Assembly (NCBI RefSeq): GCF_009939195.1
Contig: NZ_JAACKC010000006.1
Location: forward strand, 62,001-126,000
Direction of reading: 5' to 3'
DNA: 64,000 bases
Source: Acinetobacter kanungonis
GTDB lineage: Bacteria > Pseudomonadota > Gammaproteobacteria > Pseudomonadales > Moraxellaceae
Positions 16,770-25,643 of this stretch are shown here, piece by piece (within the stretch, counting starts at the first letter, position 1; each line of letters begins with the position of its first letter). The notes under the pieces are model-generated. The model worked only from the letters and a program-made list of their open reading frames with translations. It was not told where the DNA came from and ran no database searches. A program made the position numbers and the translations under genes.

Positions 16770-18296
16770 ATGAGCAAAACAACTCAAGAAAATCCAGCAG
16801 TCGAACATTCTGTGGCTGAAACTGTGTCAAATACATCAAAAGCGCGTACTCGTACACGCAAAACAACGGACACAGCTTCTACGTCTGCAACTCCAACGAC
16901 TACAACAACTCGTACACGTGCAACTTCTTCGCCTCGCAAAAAAGCAGCACCTCGTACGACTAAAACTGAATCTACAACTCAAACTTCTGTCCAACAGGAA
17001 AAAATTATGAGTCAAAACACTCCTCGCCGCGTTGCAATTATTGGTGGTAATCGTATTCCATTCGCTCGTTCAAATGGTGCTTACTTCACTGCATCTAACA
17101 TGGATATGTTTACCGCAGCATTAAATGGTCTTGTAGAACGTTATAATTTACAAGGTCAACGTCTGGGCGAAGTTGTTGCTGGTGCAGTGTTAAAACATAG
17201 CCGTGACTTCAATATGACTCGTGAATGTGTGTTAGATACCGCATTAGCACCTGAAACTCCTGCCTACGATTTACAACAAGCATGCGGAACAGGCTTACAA
17301 GCAGCTTTCCAAGTGGCGAATAAAATTGCTTTGGGACAAATTGAAGTCGGTATTGCGGGTGGTGTAGACACCACTTCAGATGCACCAATTGCTTTCGGTG
17401 ATGGTTTACGTAAAGCCCTCCTTGAGCTCAATATAGCTAAAACAGGTAAAGACCGCTTAAAAGCCTTAACCAAAATTAACCTCAAAGATTTGATGGATGC
17501 ACCTAAAAATGGTGAACCACGTACTGGTCTTTCAATGGGTGATCATCAGGCGATTACCGCATTGGAATGGGGTATTTCACGTGAAGCACAGGATGAACTT
17601 GCTGCCTCTTCACATCAAAAAATGGCACAAGCTTATGAAGAAGGTTTCTTCGATGACTTGATCACGCCATTCTTAGGTTTAGACCGTGACAATAACTTAC
17701 GTGCAGATTCTACTGCCGAAAAACTGGCAAAACTTAAACCTGTATTTGGTAAAGGTGATGCACGCACCATGACTGCGGGTAACTCAACACCGTTAACTGA
17801 TGGTGCATCTTGTGTGTTACTTGCCTCTGAAGAATGGGCAAAAGCCAATGGTCATGAAGTATTGGCATATTTAAGCTTCACTGAAACTGCTGCTGTAGAC
17901 TTCATTGGCAAAAATGGGCCGAAAGAAGGTTTGTTGATGGCACCTGCTTATGCAGTTCCTCGTATGCTTGAACGTGCAGGCATTACCCTGCAAGATTTTG
18001 ACTATTATGAAATCCATGAAGCCTTTGCATCACAAGTGCTTTCAACCTTAAAAGCTTGGGAAGATCCACAATTCTGTAAAGAACGTTTAGGTTTAGCTGC
18101 TCCACTAGGTTCTATTGATCGTAGCAAACTGAATGTTAAAGGTTCTTCTTTGGCTGCGGGTCATCCATTTGCTGCAACTGGTGGTCGTATTCTTGCAACT
18201 GCTGCAAAACTACTGAACCAAAAAGGTTCAGGTCGTGTACTGATCTCGATTTGTGCTGCAGGTGGACAAGGCGTAACGGCAATTGTTGAAAAATAA
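16770..18296 (+). CDS. Acetyl-CoA C-acyltransferase (thiolase) with basic N-terminal extension
   Basis: 508 residues from ATG 16770. Residues 1-79 are a low-complexity Thr/Ser/Lys/Arg tail (TRTRKTTDTAST, SPRKKAAPRTTK) unlike any thiolase domain; the enzyme proper begins about residue 85 (RRVAIIGGNRIPF). Catalytic residues: Cys in LQQACGTGLQAAF, His in YEIHEAFA and the C-terminal Cys in ICAAGGQGV. An internal ATG at 17007 (residue 80, MSQNTPRR) is preceded by CAGGAAAA, so a shorter 429-aa form may be made or may be the real protein. It condenses or cleaves 3-ketoacyl-CoA. It is divergent from the FabG4-like gene. Confidence 0.92.
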   Translation: MSKTTQENPAVEHSVAETVSNTSKARTRTRKTTDTASTSATPTTTTTRTRATSSPRKKAAPRTTKTESTTQTSVQQEKIMSQNTPRRVAIIGGNRIPFARSNGAYFTASNMDMFTAALNGLVERYNLQGQRLGEVVAGAVLKHSRDFNMTRECVLDTALAPETPAYDLQQACGTGLQAAFQVANKIALGQIEVGIAGGVDTTSDAPIAFGDGLRKALLELNIAKTGKDRLKALTKINLKDLMDAPKNGEPRTGLSMGDHQAITALEWGISREAQDELAASSHQKMAQAYEEGFFDDLITPFLGLDRDNNLRADSTAEKLAKLKPVFGKGDARTMTAGNSTPLTDGASCVLLASEEWAKANGHEVLAYLSFTETAAVDFIGKNGPKEGLLMAPAYAVPRMLERAGITLQDFDYYEIHEAFASQVLSTLKAWEDPQFCKERLGLAAPLGSIDRSKLNVKGSSLAAGHPFAATGGRILATAAKLLNQKGSGRVLISICAAGGQGVTAIVEK

Positions 18297-18314
18297 TTGA
18301 CTTGAACCTGATAT

Positions 18315-18342
18315 AAAAGCACTTTTCCGGAGGTGCTTTTTT
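18315..18342 (+). terminator. Terminator after the thiolase gene
   Basis: Stem AAAAGCAC / GTGCTTTT with T run, 18 nt beyond the thiolase stop codon. Confidence 0.8.
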
Positions 18343-18398
18343 ACTTTAATACTCATGAACGACTCCTTGAAAATTAAAGTCTTTAAGAAGATAGAGCC

Positions 18399-18974
18399 TT
18401 ATTTTTTTATTTTGGATTTAGAAATGATCGGTAATAAAAACCGCCCAGATAAAATACAAATCACCACAGCACCGACAATTAGTTCGGAGGATTCATTATC
18501 ATGGATGAACCCTTGCCAGAATTGATGCAACCAATGTGAGACTTGTAAACCCACACTTACCACAACGAATGCCCAAATAAAACATGCCAATAGATTGATG
18601 AGCATATAACGCAATGTCGGATATTGCTTAATGCCAATAATCATGGGAATCACTGTTCGTAGTCCCCAAGCAAAACGCATCAACAAAATACTTAAGGTTG
18701 GATAGTTTTCAATTAATACACTGGCTTTTTGAAATCTAAGTTTTAATTTTGGGTGCTGATCAATAAAGTCATATCCATATCGTTTCCCGATTTGGTAATA
18801 CAACTGATCGCCAATAAAACCTCCAATCATGGCAGAAACTATTAACAACCAGAAATTAAGCACATGTTGATGCACGGCATAAGCACCGAGCATCAGGATA
18901 GTTTCCCCTTCAAAGAATGATCCGATGATGACGGCAACGTAACCATAATGCTGTAATAAGTAAGTCCAATCCAT
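18399..18974 (-). CDS. DedA-family inner-membrane protein
   Basis: 191 residues with four to five hydrophobic segments. The family signature is seen near the N-terminus (GSFFEGETILMLGAYAVH, with the conserved Glu) and in the middle (FAWGLRTVIPMIIGIKQYP, with the membrane-embedded Arg). DedA/SNARE-associated proteins are proposed lipid scramblases, some flipping undecaprenyl phosphate or phosphatidylethanolamine. The family is also tied to antiseptic and polymyxin tolerance, which may fit the adjacent chlorhexidine efflux genes, although no operon joins them. Confidence 0.92.
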   Translation of the reverse strand: MDWTYLLQHYGYVAVIIGSFFEGETILMLGAYAVHQHVLNFWLLIVSAMIGGFIGDQLYYQIGKRYGYDFIDQHPKLKLRFQKASVLIENYPTLSILLMRFAWGLRTVIPMIIGIKQYPTLRYMLINLLACFIWAFVVVSVGLQVSHWLHQFWQGFIHDNESSELIVGAVVICILSGRFLLPIISKSKIKK

Positions 18975-19246
18975 CAGCGTACTCGGCTTGTTGTTATAAG
19001 GACATCTTCATTCATAGACTTAAAGCTAAGATAAATCCCGAGCTTCCATCTCTCTTTTAACTATTATATTGCAGATCATCTTAAAGTCTAAAAATAAACT
19101 GAAATGATACAACTTTGCAGTTTCCTTCAACTTACAACTATATGACACTGCTTCCAATCACTTTATTTATCTTCAGACAATTAAAATCGCATCGTATTTT
19201 TTTATTTTGTGATGAATTTGCTTTAAAACGATTCACACCTGCACAT

Positions 19247-19276
19247 AAAAAAAGCCACGTTATGTGGCTTTTTTAT
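19247..19276 (-). terminator. Terminator after aceI
   Basis: Stem AAAAAGCCAC / GTGGCTTTTT with a 5-nt loop, touching the aceI stop codon. A and T tracts on both sides. Confidence 0.85.
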
Positions 19277-19705
19277 TTAGGACTGATGCGCTGGAGAATA
19301 TCCTAGGCGCATTTCAATATGGTCATAACACCATTGGAAGATAAAGGTATAAACCAAAATACACATGGTCAAACTGAAATCTAATAAAACAGCCTGCCAA
19401 ATAGTCATCTGCATGGCATAGGCAACCATAGGAATGGTGGCCAACATCAAACCACCTTCAAAGCCAATGGCATGCATAATACGCACTGGAACAGTACGTT
19501 TGAGTTTACGACGGCGTTCGAACTTTTCAAAAAAGTGATTAAACACCATATTCCAAATCACGGAGGTAACAGCCATGGCAATACCAAGGCTACCCGTGAC
19601 TTCCATTGGCATATTAAAAATAAAACTTAATGCGATCGCAATGATGACCAACAGGATGATCTCATAGCTCAACGCATGAACAATCCTTCTCTTGGAAATC
19701 AACAT
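19277..19705 (-). CDS. aceI: PACE-family chlorhexidine efflux transporter AceI
   Basis: 142 residues with four transmembrane helices arranged as two BTP (bacterial transmembrane pair) repeats. The essential acidic residue of AceI, Glu15, is at exactly that position (ALSYEIILL). Other family sequences are the WNMVFNHFFEKFERRR loop and the second-repeat counterparts RIMHAIGFEGG and WCYDHIE. AceI exports chlorhexidine, and its relatives export acriflavine, proflavine or polyamines such as cadaverine. It is divergent from the LysR gene immediately upstream, the known aceI-aceR arrangement in Acinetobacter. Confidence 0.95.
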   Translation of the reverse strand: MLISKRRIVHALSYEIILLVIIAIALSFIFNMPMEVTGSLGIAMAVTSVIWNMVFNHFFEKFERRRKLKRTVPVRIMHAIGFEGGLMLATIPMVAYAMQMTIWQAVLLDFSLTMCILVYTFIFQWCYDHIEMRLGYSPAHQS

Positions 19706-19773
19706 TTGAAACTACTCTTTGTCTTGGATAGCTGCTATTTTATTTTTATAATACTGATTAATCGAGTTAGATT

Positions 19774-19792
19774 CTTTCAGTTTTATTGAAAG
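19774..19792. promoter_or_regulatory. Candidate AceR operator in the aceI-aceR intergenic region
   Basis: The 132-bp gap holds the inverted repeat CTTTCAGTTTTATTGAAAG, which contains TCA-N7-TGA and so fits the LysR-type T-N11-A pattern. Position between the two start codons supports an operator, but other weaker symmetrical sequences are present and binding is inferred. Confidence 0.5.
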
Positions 19793-19837
19793 GTTGTACT
19801 TAGAACTTTTTTATTAACTAAAGCAAAAACCAGACCA

Positions 19838-20728
19838 ATGAATATTAACCAAGATCAGCTGATTATTTTTCAAACTGTAATGGAAACAGGATCATTTTCT
19901 GCTGCTGCGCGAAAATTAGGTAAAGTCCCCTCTGCAATTAGTATGTCTATTGCCAACCTTGAAATTGATTTGGACTTAACCCTATTTACCCGCCAAGGTC
20001 GTGAACCCATTCCTACCGCCCAAGCCCTGACCTTATACGAAAAAACCCAACAACTACTAATTGAAATGAACCAATGGAAACAACATGCCTACGCCCTAGC
20101 ACAAGGTCTGGAATCCAGTTTAAATATTGTGGTGGTTTCTGAGTTACTGCATACCGATTGGACGGATTATATTCTACTACTCGAACAACGCTTTCCTGAG
20201 TTACAAATCAACATTTTTTCTGCGCCGCAGGAAGATGCACAGCAAATGCTACTGGACCAGTCGGCACAGTTAGCGCTGATGTTCGAACGCGAACATTTAC
20301 AAAGTGGTGAGCAATTTGTCGAGTTAAAACGCGAAGTACTGATTGCCGTTGCAGCAAAAAACTATGCGCTCGCCCAGTTTGATAAAGTCAGCTATGAACA
20401 GGTCTTACAGAGTCGCCAAATAGTGGTTGCGAGTCGTGATCGCAGCATAAAACCTGAATTACTCTTTTCCAAAAGTTATTGGCGTACCGATAATCACCAC
20501 TCGGCATGTGCCATGATTCTGCAAAACTTAGGTTGGGGCGTGCTGCCTTATGAAATGCTGAATGAAAACCCATCACTACAGCAACAATTAAAAATCCTCA
20601 ACTTTCAAGATTTCTCACCGAAATTTGAATATTACGTCGATTTGGTCTGGAGTCGTGAAAGCCAGCTCGGTGCCGCTGCTCATTTTTTGATTGATCATAT
20701 TCGAAACAGTAAAAAAAATGCGAATTAA
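19838..20728 (+). CDS. aceR: LysR-family regulator of aceI (AceR)
   Basis: 296 residues. The N-terminal winged helix-turn-helix of LysR proteins is clear (DQLIIFQTVMETGSFSAAAR, then VPSAISMSIANLEIDL), followed by a periplasmic-binding-like effector domain from about residue 90. In A. baumannii AceR binds chlorhexidine and activates the divergent aceI; the same geometry here supports the name. No strong ribosome-binding site precedes the ATG. There is no alternative start that keeps the HTH intact. Confidence 0.88.
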   Translation: MNINQDQLIIFQTVMETGSFSAAARKLGKVPSAISMSIANLEIDLDLTLFTRQGREPIPTAQALTLYEKTQQLLIEMNQWKQHAYALAQGLESSLNIVVVSELLHTDWTDYILLLEQRFPELQINIFSAPQEDAQQMLLDQSAQLALMFEREHLQSGEQFVELKREVLIAVAAKNYALAQFDKVSYEQVLQSRQIVVASRDRSIKPELLFSKSYWRTDNHHSACAMILQNLGWGVLPYEMLNENPSLQQQLKILNFQDFSPKFEYYVDLVWSRESQLGAAAHFLIDHIRNSKKNAN

Positions 20729-20816
20729 ATTGCCCCGAACCCTTGATTGCACTTGGGCTGGATAAAGATTGTGGTATAACTAAATCACGGGTACAACTTT
20801 TAAGAAATAGATTTCA

Positions 20817-21803
20817 ATGACACAAAATGCGTTAAACCAATTAAAAAAGATGACAACCATCGTTGCGGATAGCAGTGATTTAGCTGCAATTGAAAAATTT
20901 CGTCCGCTGGATGCAACGACCAATCCTTCTTTAATCACGGCTGCTGCCAATCAACCTGAAAATAAAGAATTGATTGAAGCGGCATATGAACAAGCAAAAC
21001 AGGAAGGCTATACTGCTGACGCATTGATTGAACGTACGATTGATATTCTGACTGTCAAATTCGGGGTCGAAATCTTAAAACTGATTGAAGGTCGTGTCTC
21101 GACTGAAGTTGATGCATCTTTGTCTTATGACACCGCAGCCACGATTGCAAAAGCCAAAGAACTCCTAGCACTTTATAAGGCTTATGGCATTGATCAAAAC
21201 CGCATTCTGATTAAGATTGCATCAACTTGGGAAGGAATCCAAGCCGCTCAAGTATTAGAAGCAGAAGGGATCCATTGTAACCTCACCCTATTGTTTGGTT
21301 TACATCAAGCGCAAGCTTGTGCCGATGCCCAAGTCACCTTAATTTCACCATTTGTGGGTCGTATTCTGGACTGGTACAAAAAAGCTGAAAATGTAGAAAG
21401 CTATCCTATTGATAAAGATCCGGGTGTGGTCTCTGTGAAACAAATTTATCAATACTACAAGCAGCACCAGATTAAGACTGAAATTATGGGAGCAAGCTTC
21501 CGTAGTATTGATCAAGTGCTTGGCTTAGCCGGTTGTGATTTATTAACAGTATCTCCAAGTTTATTGGCTGAATTAGAGCTTGATACACGAGAAGTACAGC
21601 TTCAGCTTGATCCGAGCCAAGTCACTATCAGTTCAGAACCTGCAACAGCGATTGATAAAACGACATTTAAAGACCGTCTAGAACATGACTTGATGGCATT
21701 CCAATTGTTACAAGGCGGTATTGATGGCTTTATTAAAGCGCGTGAACAACTCAATACATTATTACGCCAATCTTTCGGCTTAGATGCTGAAATTCAAGCC
21801 TAA
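20817..21803 (+). CDS. tal: Transaldolase
   Basis: 328 residues, the classical TalB length. Non-oxidative pentose phosphate pathway enzyme transferring dihydroxyacetone between sugar phosphates. Signature DATTNPSLI is near the N-terminus and the Schiff-base Lys lies in RILIKIASTWEG (about residue 133). The Phe in LISPFVGRILDWY, whose change to Tyr turns E. coli TalB toward fructose-6-phosphate aldolase, is Phe here, supporting true transaldolase activity. The gene is followed by a strong terminator and appears to stand alone. Confidence 0.96.
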   Translation: MTQNALNQLKKMTTIVADSSDLAAIEKFRPLDATTNPSLITAAANQPENKELIEAAYEQAKQEGYTADALIERTIDILTVKFGVEILKLIEGRVSTEVDASLSYDTAATIAKAKELLALYKAYGIDQNRILIKIASTWEGIQAAQVLEAEGIHCNLTLLFGLHQAQACADAQVTLISPFVGRILDWYKKAENVESYPIDKDPGVVSVKQIYQYYKQHQIKTEIMGASFRSIDQVLGLAGCDLLTVSPSLLAELELDTREVQLQLDPSQVTISSEPATAIDKTTFKDRLEHDLMAFQLLQGGIDGFIKAREQLNTLLRQSFGLDAEIQA

Positions 21804-21830
21804 ATTTACGCACCATTACTGCGCAAATCT

Positions 21831-21867
21831 CAAGCCCGTTTTGTTACAATAACAAAATGGGCTTTTT
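21831..21867 (+). terminator. Terminator after transaldolase
   Basis: Near-perfect long stem AAGCCCGTTTTGTTA / TAACAAAATGGGCTT with a CAA loop and T run, 28 nt after the stop and about 15 nt before the next gene's GTG start. Confidence 0.9.
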
Positions 21868-21882
21868 TATAACGAGTATATT

Positions 21883-22536
21883 GTGTTTGGTATTACGGAT
21901 CTCAGTACCTATATTATTGGAACGATTTTAATCGTCATTCTCCCTGGTCCAAACTCATTATATGTTATGTCCATTGCCTCTCGCTTTGGCACACGAGTGG
22001 GCTATCTCGCGGCTTTAGGCGTATTTACTGGCGATCTAATTCTGATTCTTTGTACCATTTTTGGTGCAGCATCGCTATTACACAGCTTTCCGTGGTTGTT
22101 CACCATTTTAAAAGTAGTTGGCGCAGTCTATTTATCCTATTTGGGTAGCCGACTGATTCTTGCCAGTGTTCGGACTTGGCGTGGGACTACAGCGCAAGAA
22201 CTGGAAAGTTCGGGTGATACATTAACTTATAAAGATGCACAGCCTTATCGTACCGCTTTAACCATTAGTATTTTGAATCCTAAAGCGATTTTATTTTATC
22301 TCTCCTTCTTTGTGCAGTTTGTAGACCCAGCTTATCCTTATCCAGCCATCAGTTTTACCTTAATGTCTGTCATTCTACAGATCATTAGCATGCTGTACTT
22401 AAGCGTTCTGATTTTCTCTGGGGTACGTTTTGCTGCCTATTTTAACCAACGCTACCGTCTGACTGCTGTTGCTGTCGCGGTTGTGGGCTTTGCATTTTTG
22501 GCTTTTGGTATGAAATTGGCTTTTTCTACGCTGTAG
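21883..22536 (+). CDS. LysE/RhtB-family amino-acid exporter (LeuE-like)
   Basis: 217 residues from a GTG start. Six predicted membrane segments. The family motif is near the N-terminus (LIVILPGPNSLYVMS, the PGPN signature), and VGAVYLSYLGSRLIL and LNPKAILFYLSFFVQF are typical of LysE/RhtB proteins. The N-terminus (FGITDLSTYIIGT) is closest in feel to the leucine exporter LeuE, but the substrate cannot be read from sequence. The talB terminator lies just upstream, so the promoter must be within or overlap that hairpin, or readthrough is used. Confidence 0.88.
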   Translation: MFGITDLSTYIIGTILIVILPGPNSLYVMSIASRFGTRVGYLAALGVFTGDLILILCTIFGAASLLHSFPWLFTILKVVGAVYLSYLGSRLILASVRTWRGTTAQELESSGDTLTYKDAQPYRTALTISILNPKAILFYLSFFVQFVDPAYPYPAISFTLMSVILQIISMLYLSVLIFSGVRFAAYFNQRYRLTAVAVAVVGFAFLAFGMKLAFSTL

Positions 22537-22675
22537 TTGAATAAATTTCAATGAAAACTGTAAAAACGTGAAATATCATTTATTTTTTAGATATTCACTT
22601 CTCCCTAATAAGGGTTAAGCGTATGATGCTAAACCTAAGCTTAACCCTTTGGTCAAATAGAATAAGTACGGATAC

Positions 22676-23848
22676 ATGCAAAAACTCATTCAAGATTTTT
22701 CTATTCCCGCAGTCTTCGCAGGTTTCATCACCTTCCTTATTGGTATCAGTGTTTCCGCAGTCCTTGTGATACAAGCTGCCCAGATTCTAGGTGCAAATAC
22801 AGCGCAAATTACCTCTTGGTTTTGGGCATTAGGACTGGGCATTGGTCTGGCGGGCATGTTCTTATCATGGAAATTGAAATACCCAGTATCCACCGCTTGG
22901 TCAACCGCAGGTTTAGCACTCATTATTGCCACAGGCAGTGGCTATAGCCTCAACGAAGCGATTGGCGCATTCTTGGTCTGTGGTTTAATTACGGCGGTAT
23001 TGGGTTATCTTGGAATTTTCGAAAGAGTCCTGACTCTGATCCCACAAAGTTTAACCAGTGCCATGCTCGCAGGCGTACTGTTAAAATTTGGGATTGAGCT
23101 ATTCGCCAGTCTTAAAACAGATTGGGGATTTATTCTGTCTCTATTGGCAGTCTATATTGTTGCCAAAAAGCTAACGCCACGTTATAGCATTGTATTAACC
23201 GTAATCGCGGCTGTCGTACTTTGCCCTGTATTTTTAGACTTCCATACGCCTACCGTGACTTGGAGCATGGCTCAACCGGTGTGGATGACCCCAGATTTTA
23301 CTTGGTCTGCCATTCTGGGCTTAGCCCTGCCTTTATTTGTCATCAACATGGCTTCACAGTATTTACCTGGTATCGCCATGATTAAAAGTTATGGCTACCA
23401 ACCAGATGTGAATAAATTGATAGGCGGTACGGGACTCATTCAAACGCTTCTCGCGCCATTTGGCTGTTATAGCGTGAATATTGCTGCGATTAGTGCCGCG
23501 GTCAGCCTAGATAATCAAGTTCATCCTGATCCAAGCAAACGTTATATTGCTGGGATTAGTTGTGGGTTCTTCTATGTGTTGATGGGCTTATTTGCCGCAA
23601 CGTTGACCAGTCTTTTAATGTCATTCCCACACATTTTCATTGTGGCTTTGGCAGGCATTGCCTTATTCGGCACCATCAGCCACAACATCGCACTGGCTTT
23701 TCATGAGGTTTCTGATCGTGAAGCAGCATTAATGACTTTCCTATTCAGTGCTTCTGGTGTGCAGTTTTTTGGCATCGGTTCTGCCTTCTGGGGACTACTC
23801 TTTGGTTTTGCCGTTTCATTCATTATGAAATTGCGCATTAAAAAATAA
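22676..23848 (+). CDS. BenE-family benzoate/H+ symporter-like transporter
   Basis: 390 residues, about 12 hydrophobic helices. The N-terminus (FAGFITFLIGISVSAVLVIQ), the segment KYPVSTAWSTAGLALI and the late segments (FGTISHNIALAFHEVSDREA) match the BenE benzoate transporter family (UraA/xanthine-type fold). No ben or cat genes are nearby, so the substrate may differ from benzoate. A perfect bidirectional terminator follows. Confidence 0.88.
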   Translation: MQKLIQDFSIPAVFAGFITFLIGISVSAVLVIQAAQILGANTAQITSWFWALGLGIGLAGMFLSWKLKYPVSTAWSTAGLALIIATGSGYSLNEAIGAFLVCGLITAVLGYLGIFERVLTLIPQSLTSAMLAGVLLKFGIELFASLKTDWGFILSLLAVYIVAKKLTPRYSIVLTVIAAVVLCPVFLDFHTPTVTWSMAQPVWMTPDFTWSAILGLALPLFVINMASQYLPGIAMIKSYGYQPDVNKLIGGTGLIQTLLAPFGCYSVNIAAISAAVSLDNQVHPDPSKRYIAGISCGFFYVLMGLFAATLTSLLMSFPHIFIVALAGIALFGTISHNIALAFHEVSDREAALMTFLFSASGVQFFGIGSAFWGLLFGFAVSFIMKLRIKK

Positions 23849-23860
23849 AGATGATTCCAT

Positions 23861-23891
23861 AAAACAAGCATGCGACCTGCATGCTTGTTTT
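23861..23891. terminator. Bidirectional terminator
   Basis: Perfect 13-bp arms AAAACAAGCATGC / GCATGCTTGTTTT with a GACCT loop, between the convergent BenE-like and SMR genes. Confidence 0.92.
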
Positions 23892-23908
23892 ATTTGAGGT
23901 CTTTTGGC

Positions 23909-24253
23909 TTAATGCCCAATGGAATTAGAAAATACATTCATCACAATGACCCCACCCACAATCATGGCAATACCGATTAAAGCAGGTAAATCCAAGACTT
24001 GCTTAAAAACAAAGAAGCCGACCAATGCGGTTAAAATAATTCCAACACCACCCCAAATCGCATAAGCGATTCCTAACGGAATGGTTTTAATCACTTGTGA
24101 CAATAAATAGAACGAAATCACATAAAAAAGTACAACCAATAAGCTTGGTCCTAATTTCGTAAAACCTTCCGATTTCACTAAAAATGCTGAACCTGTCACT
24201 TCAGAAATAATCGCCAAAGCCAGCATTGCATAAGCCAAGAGTAGTGGATTCAT
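23909..24253 (-). CDS. Small multidrug resistance (SMR) efflux protein
   Basis: 114 residues from the ATG at 24253 (AGGA 10 nt upstream); an ATG at 24265 would add four residues. Four transmembrane helices. The essential Glu of helix 1 is in LAIISEVTGSAFLVKSEG, and LGIAYAIWGGVGIILTALVG in helix 3 is the SMR signature. SMR dimers exchange protons for cationic drugs, quaternary ammonium compounds, spermidine or guanidinium. TIPLGIAYAIWGGVG and the general pattern fit the EmrE/MdtI-like branch, but the sequence is not identical to AbeS as I know it, so no symbol is given. Confidence 0.9.
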   Translation of the reverse strand: MNPLLLAYAMLALAIISEVTGSAFLVKSEGFTKLGPSLLVVLFYVISFYLLSQVIKTIPLGIAYAIWGGVGIILTALVGFFVFKQVLDLPALIGIAMIVGGVIVMNVFSNSIGH

Positions 24254-24325
24254 GTTTGATTTCATCCTGCAAAAATTCTATGCGAAGCTTAACAGCACCC
24301 ATCCAGTAAATATATGAATTTTCAT

Positions 24326-25330
24326 TTATTCATCTGTCAATGCGCTGTAATGCCGAATAAACTCAATGGTTTGGTCAAATGTTTGCTGACTGGCTTTCAA
24401 TTTCATCAAGAACTGATATTCATGAATTAACGGCTCATTACTATCGGGATAGAAAACCTCAGTCACAGCAATCTGATGTTGCTTCAGCGCAGCGACGAAT
24501 GGCACAGATTGAGTATCCGTCAAAAAATCCTTATTCCCACCACTAATAAAAACTGCTGGATATTGAGGTGTCAGATGCTGTATCGGTGAAATTTCATTTA
24601 GAAATGCCACATCACTTTTACGCTCTCCTGTATAGGCTTGTACCAGACTATAAATTCCCCATTCAATGATCTTTTTCTCATCTGGTGCTGTCGCCACAAA
24701 GGATGCCATATCGTAAATACCACAATGCAGAATCAACCCTTTCAACTGTTGCGGTTGTATAGAAGGTACAAAGTCTGACTCGCGTACAAATTGAGGATTT
24801 GTAAGCAAAGCAGCATAATGACTGGCTAAATTAGCTCCTGCTGAATCTCCTGCCATATAGAGTTGATTTGCATCTATCTGATAATCCTCAGCATGCTTAT
24901 TGATAAACTTGAGTGCCTGATTAATTTGCAATAATTGATTCGGGTAAATCACCTCTGGCGCAAATTGATATTCGACCGAGACCACATTCAACCCTTGCGC
25001 CGCCAATAATTTGAAATAGCCTCGCGCATGTTCCTTGGAACCTGAAACCCATCCACCCCCATGAATCCAGATAATAGTTGGGCGTAAACCCTGTTCTGCA
25101 ATATGTTCAGGTTGATACAAATCCAAACTCAGTTTGGGATGATTCATATAGCGGATATTGGAATGAATCAGAATATTGGCAGGTGCATGACGATCTAATA
25201 ATTTTTGCTGAGCTTGCGTTGCTGTATTAAAGCTTTTCGCAATCACTTTTGTGCTCTTGTACGTATTTTGGCATGCGGCTAAAAACAGCATGACACAACA
25301 CAAAGCCATACATACAATTGTCTTCATCAT
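24326..25330 (-). CDS. Alpha/beta-hydrolase esterase lipoprotein (HSL/BD-FAE-like)
   Basis: About 334 residues from the double ATG at 25330/25327, preceded by TGGAAATTG; longer TTG/ATG starts exist at 25345 and 25342. The lipoprotein signal ends in FLAAC, so the enzyme should be lipid-anchored in the envelope. Catalytic features: oxyanion motif WIHGGGWVSGSKEH, nucleophile MAGDSAGANLA (Gly-Asp-Ser-Ala-Gly), Asp in GGNKDFLTDTQ and a His in PLIHEYQFL. This is the hormone-sensitive-lipase-like esterase group; the substrate is unknown. It stands alone. Confidence 0.87.
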   Translation of the reverse strand: MMKTIVCMALCCVMLFLAACQNTYKSTKVIAKSFNTATQAQQKLLDRHAPANILIHSNIRYMNHPKLSLDLYQPEHIAEQGLRPTIIWIHGGGWVSGSKEHARGYFKLLAAQGLNVVSVEYQFAPEVIYPNQLLQINQALKFINKHAEDYQIDANQLYMAGDSAGANLASHYAALLTNPQFVRESDFVPSIQPQQLKGLILHCGIYDMASFVATAPDEKKIIEWGIYSLVQAYTGERKSDVAFLNEISPIQHLTPQYPAVFISGGNKDFLTDTQSVPFVAALKQHQIAVTEVFYPDSNEPLIHEYQFLMKLKASQQTFDQTIEFIRHYSALTDE

Positions 25331-25643
25331 CACAATTTCCATCAATTCTTTGTTTTATAGGAAAGAATAAAACGCATAAATCATGTCTAGTTTAAGATAC
25401 TTACGCCAATAAGAGTGAGATCATTTATAAAAAATACTTTTGATCATCTGAGAAAAAATACATTATGAAATTCCAAGGATTTCTCTCGGTTTTTTCATTC
25501 GATGATCAATTGAACAAAACTATAAAATAGCAATTAATTTTATGAATTTACGTTGTTTTTTGCATTATATAAATTGATCCAAACCAGACAATGTGCTATC
25601 AATTAATAAGAAGCAATAATGATAAACAACAGGAGTAAATCCG
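25331..25643. other. Intergenic region upstream of the first usp gene
   Basis: About 313 bp, very A+T-rich, between the divergent esterase and universal stress gene. It ends in ACAGGAG, the ribosome-binding site of the usp gene. A TATAAA-like box near 25568 could be a -10 element, but no matching -35 is clear. No small ORF or palindrome stands out. Confidence 0.4.

Noticed and set aside
19115-19306. 63-codon plus-strand frame running into the aceI terminator
   Set aside because: It includes the terminator hairpin and the aceI 3' end and has no ribosome-binding site.
20817-21803. Fructose-6-phosphate aldolase instead of transaldolase
   Set aside because: The protein has the long transaldolase length and keeps Phe in the ISPFVGR motif that favours transaldolase activity.
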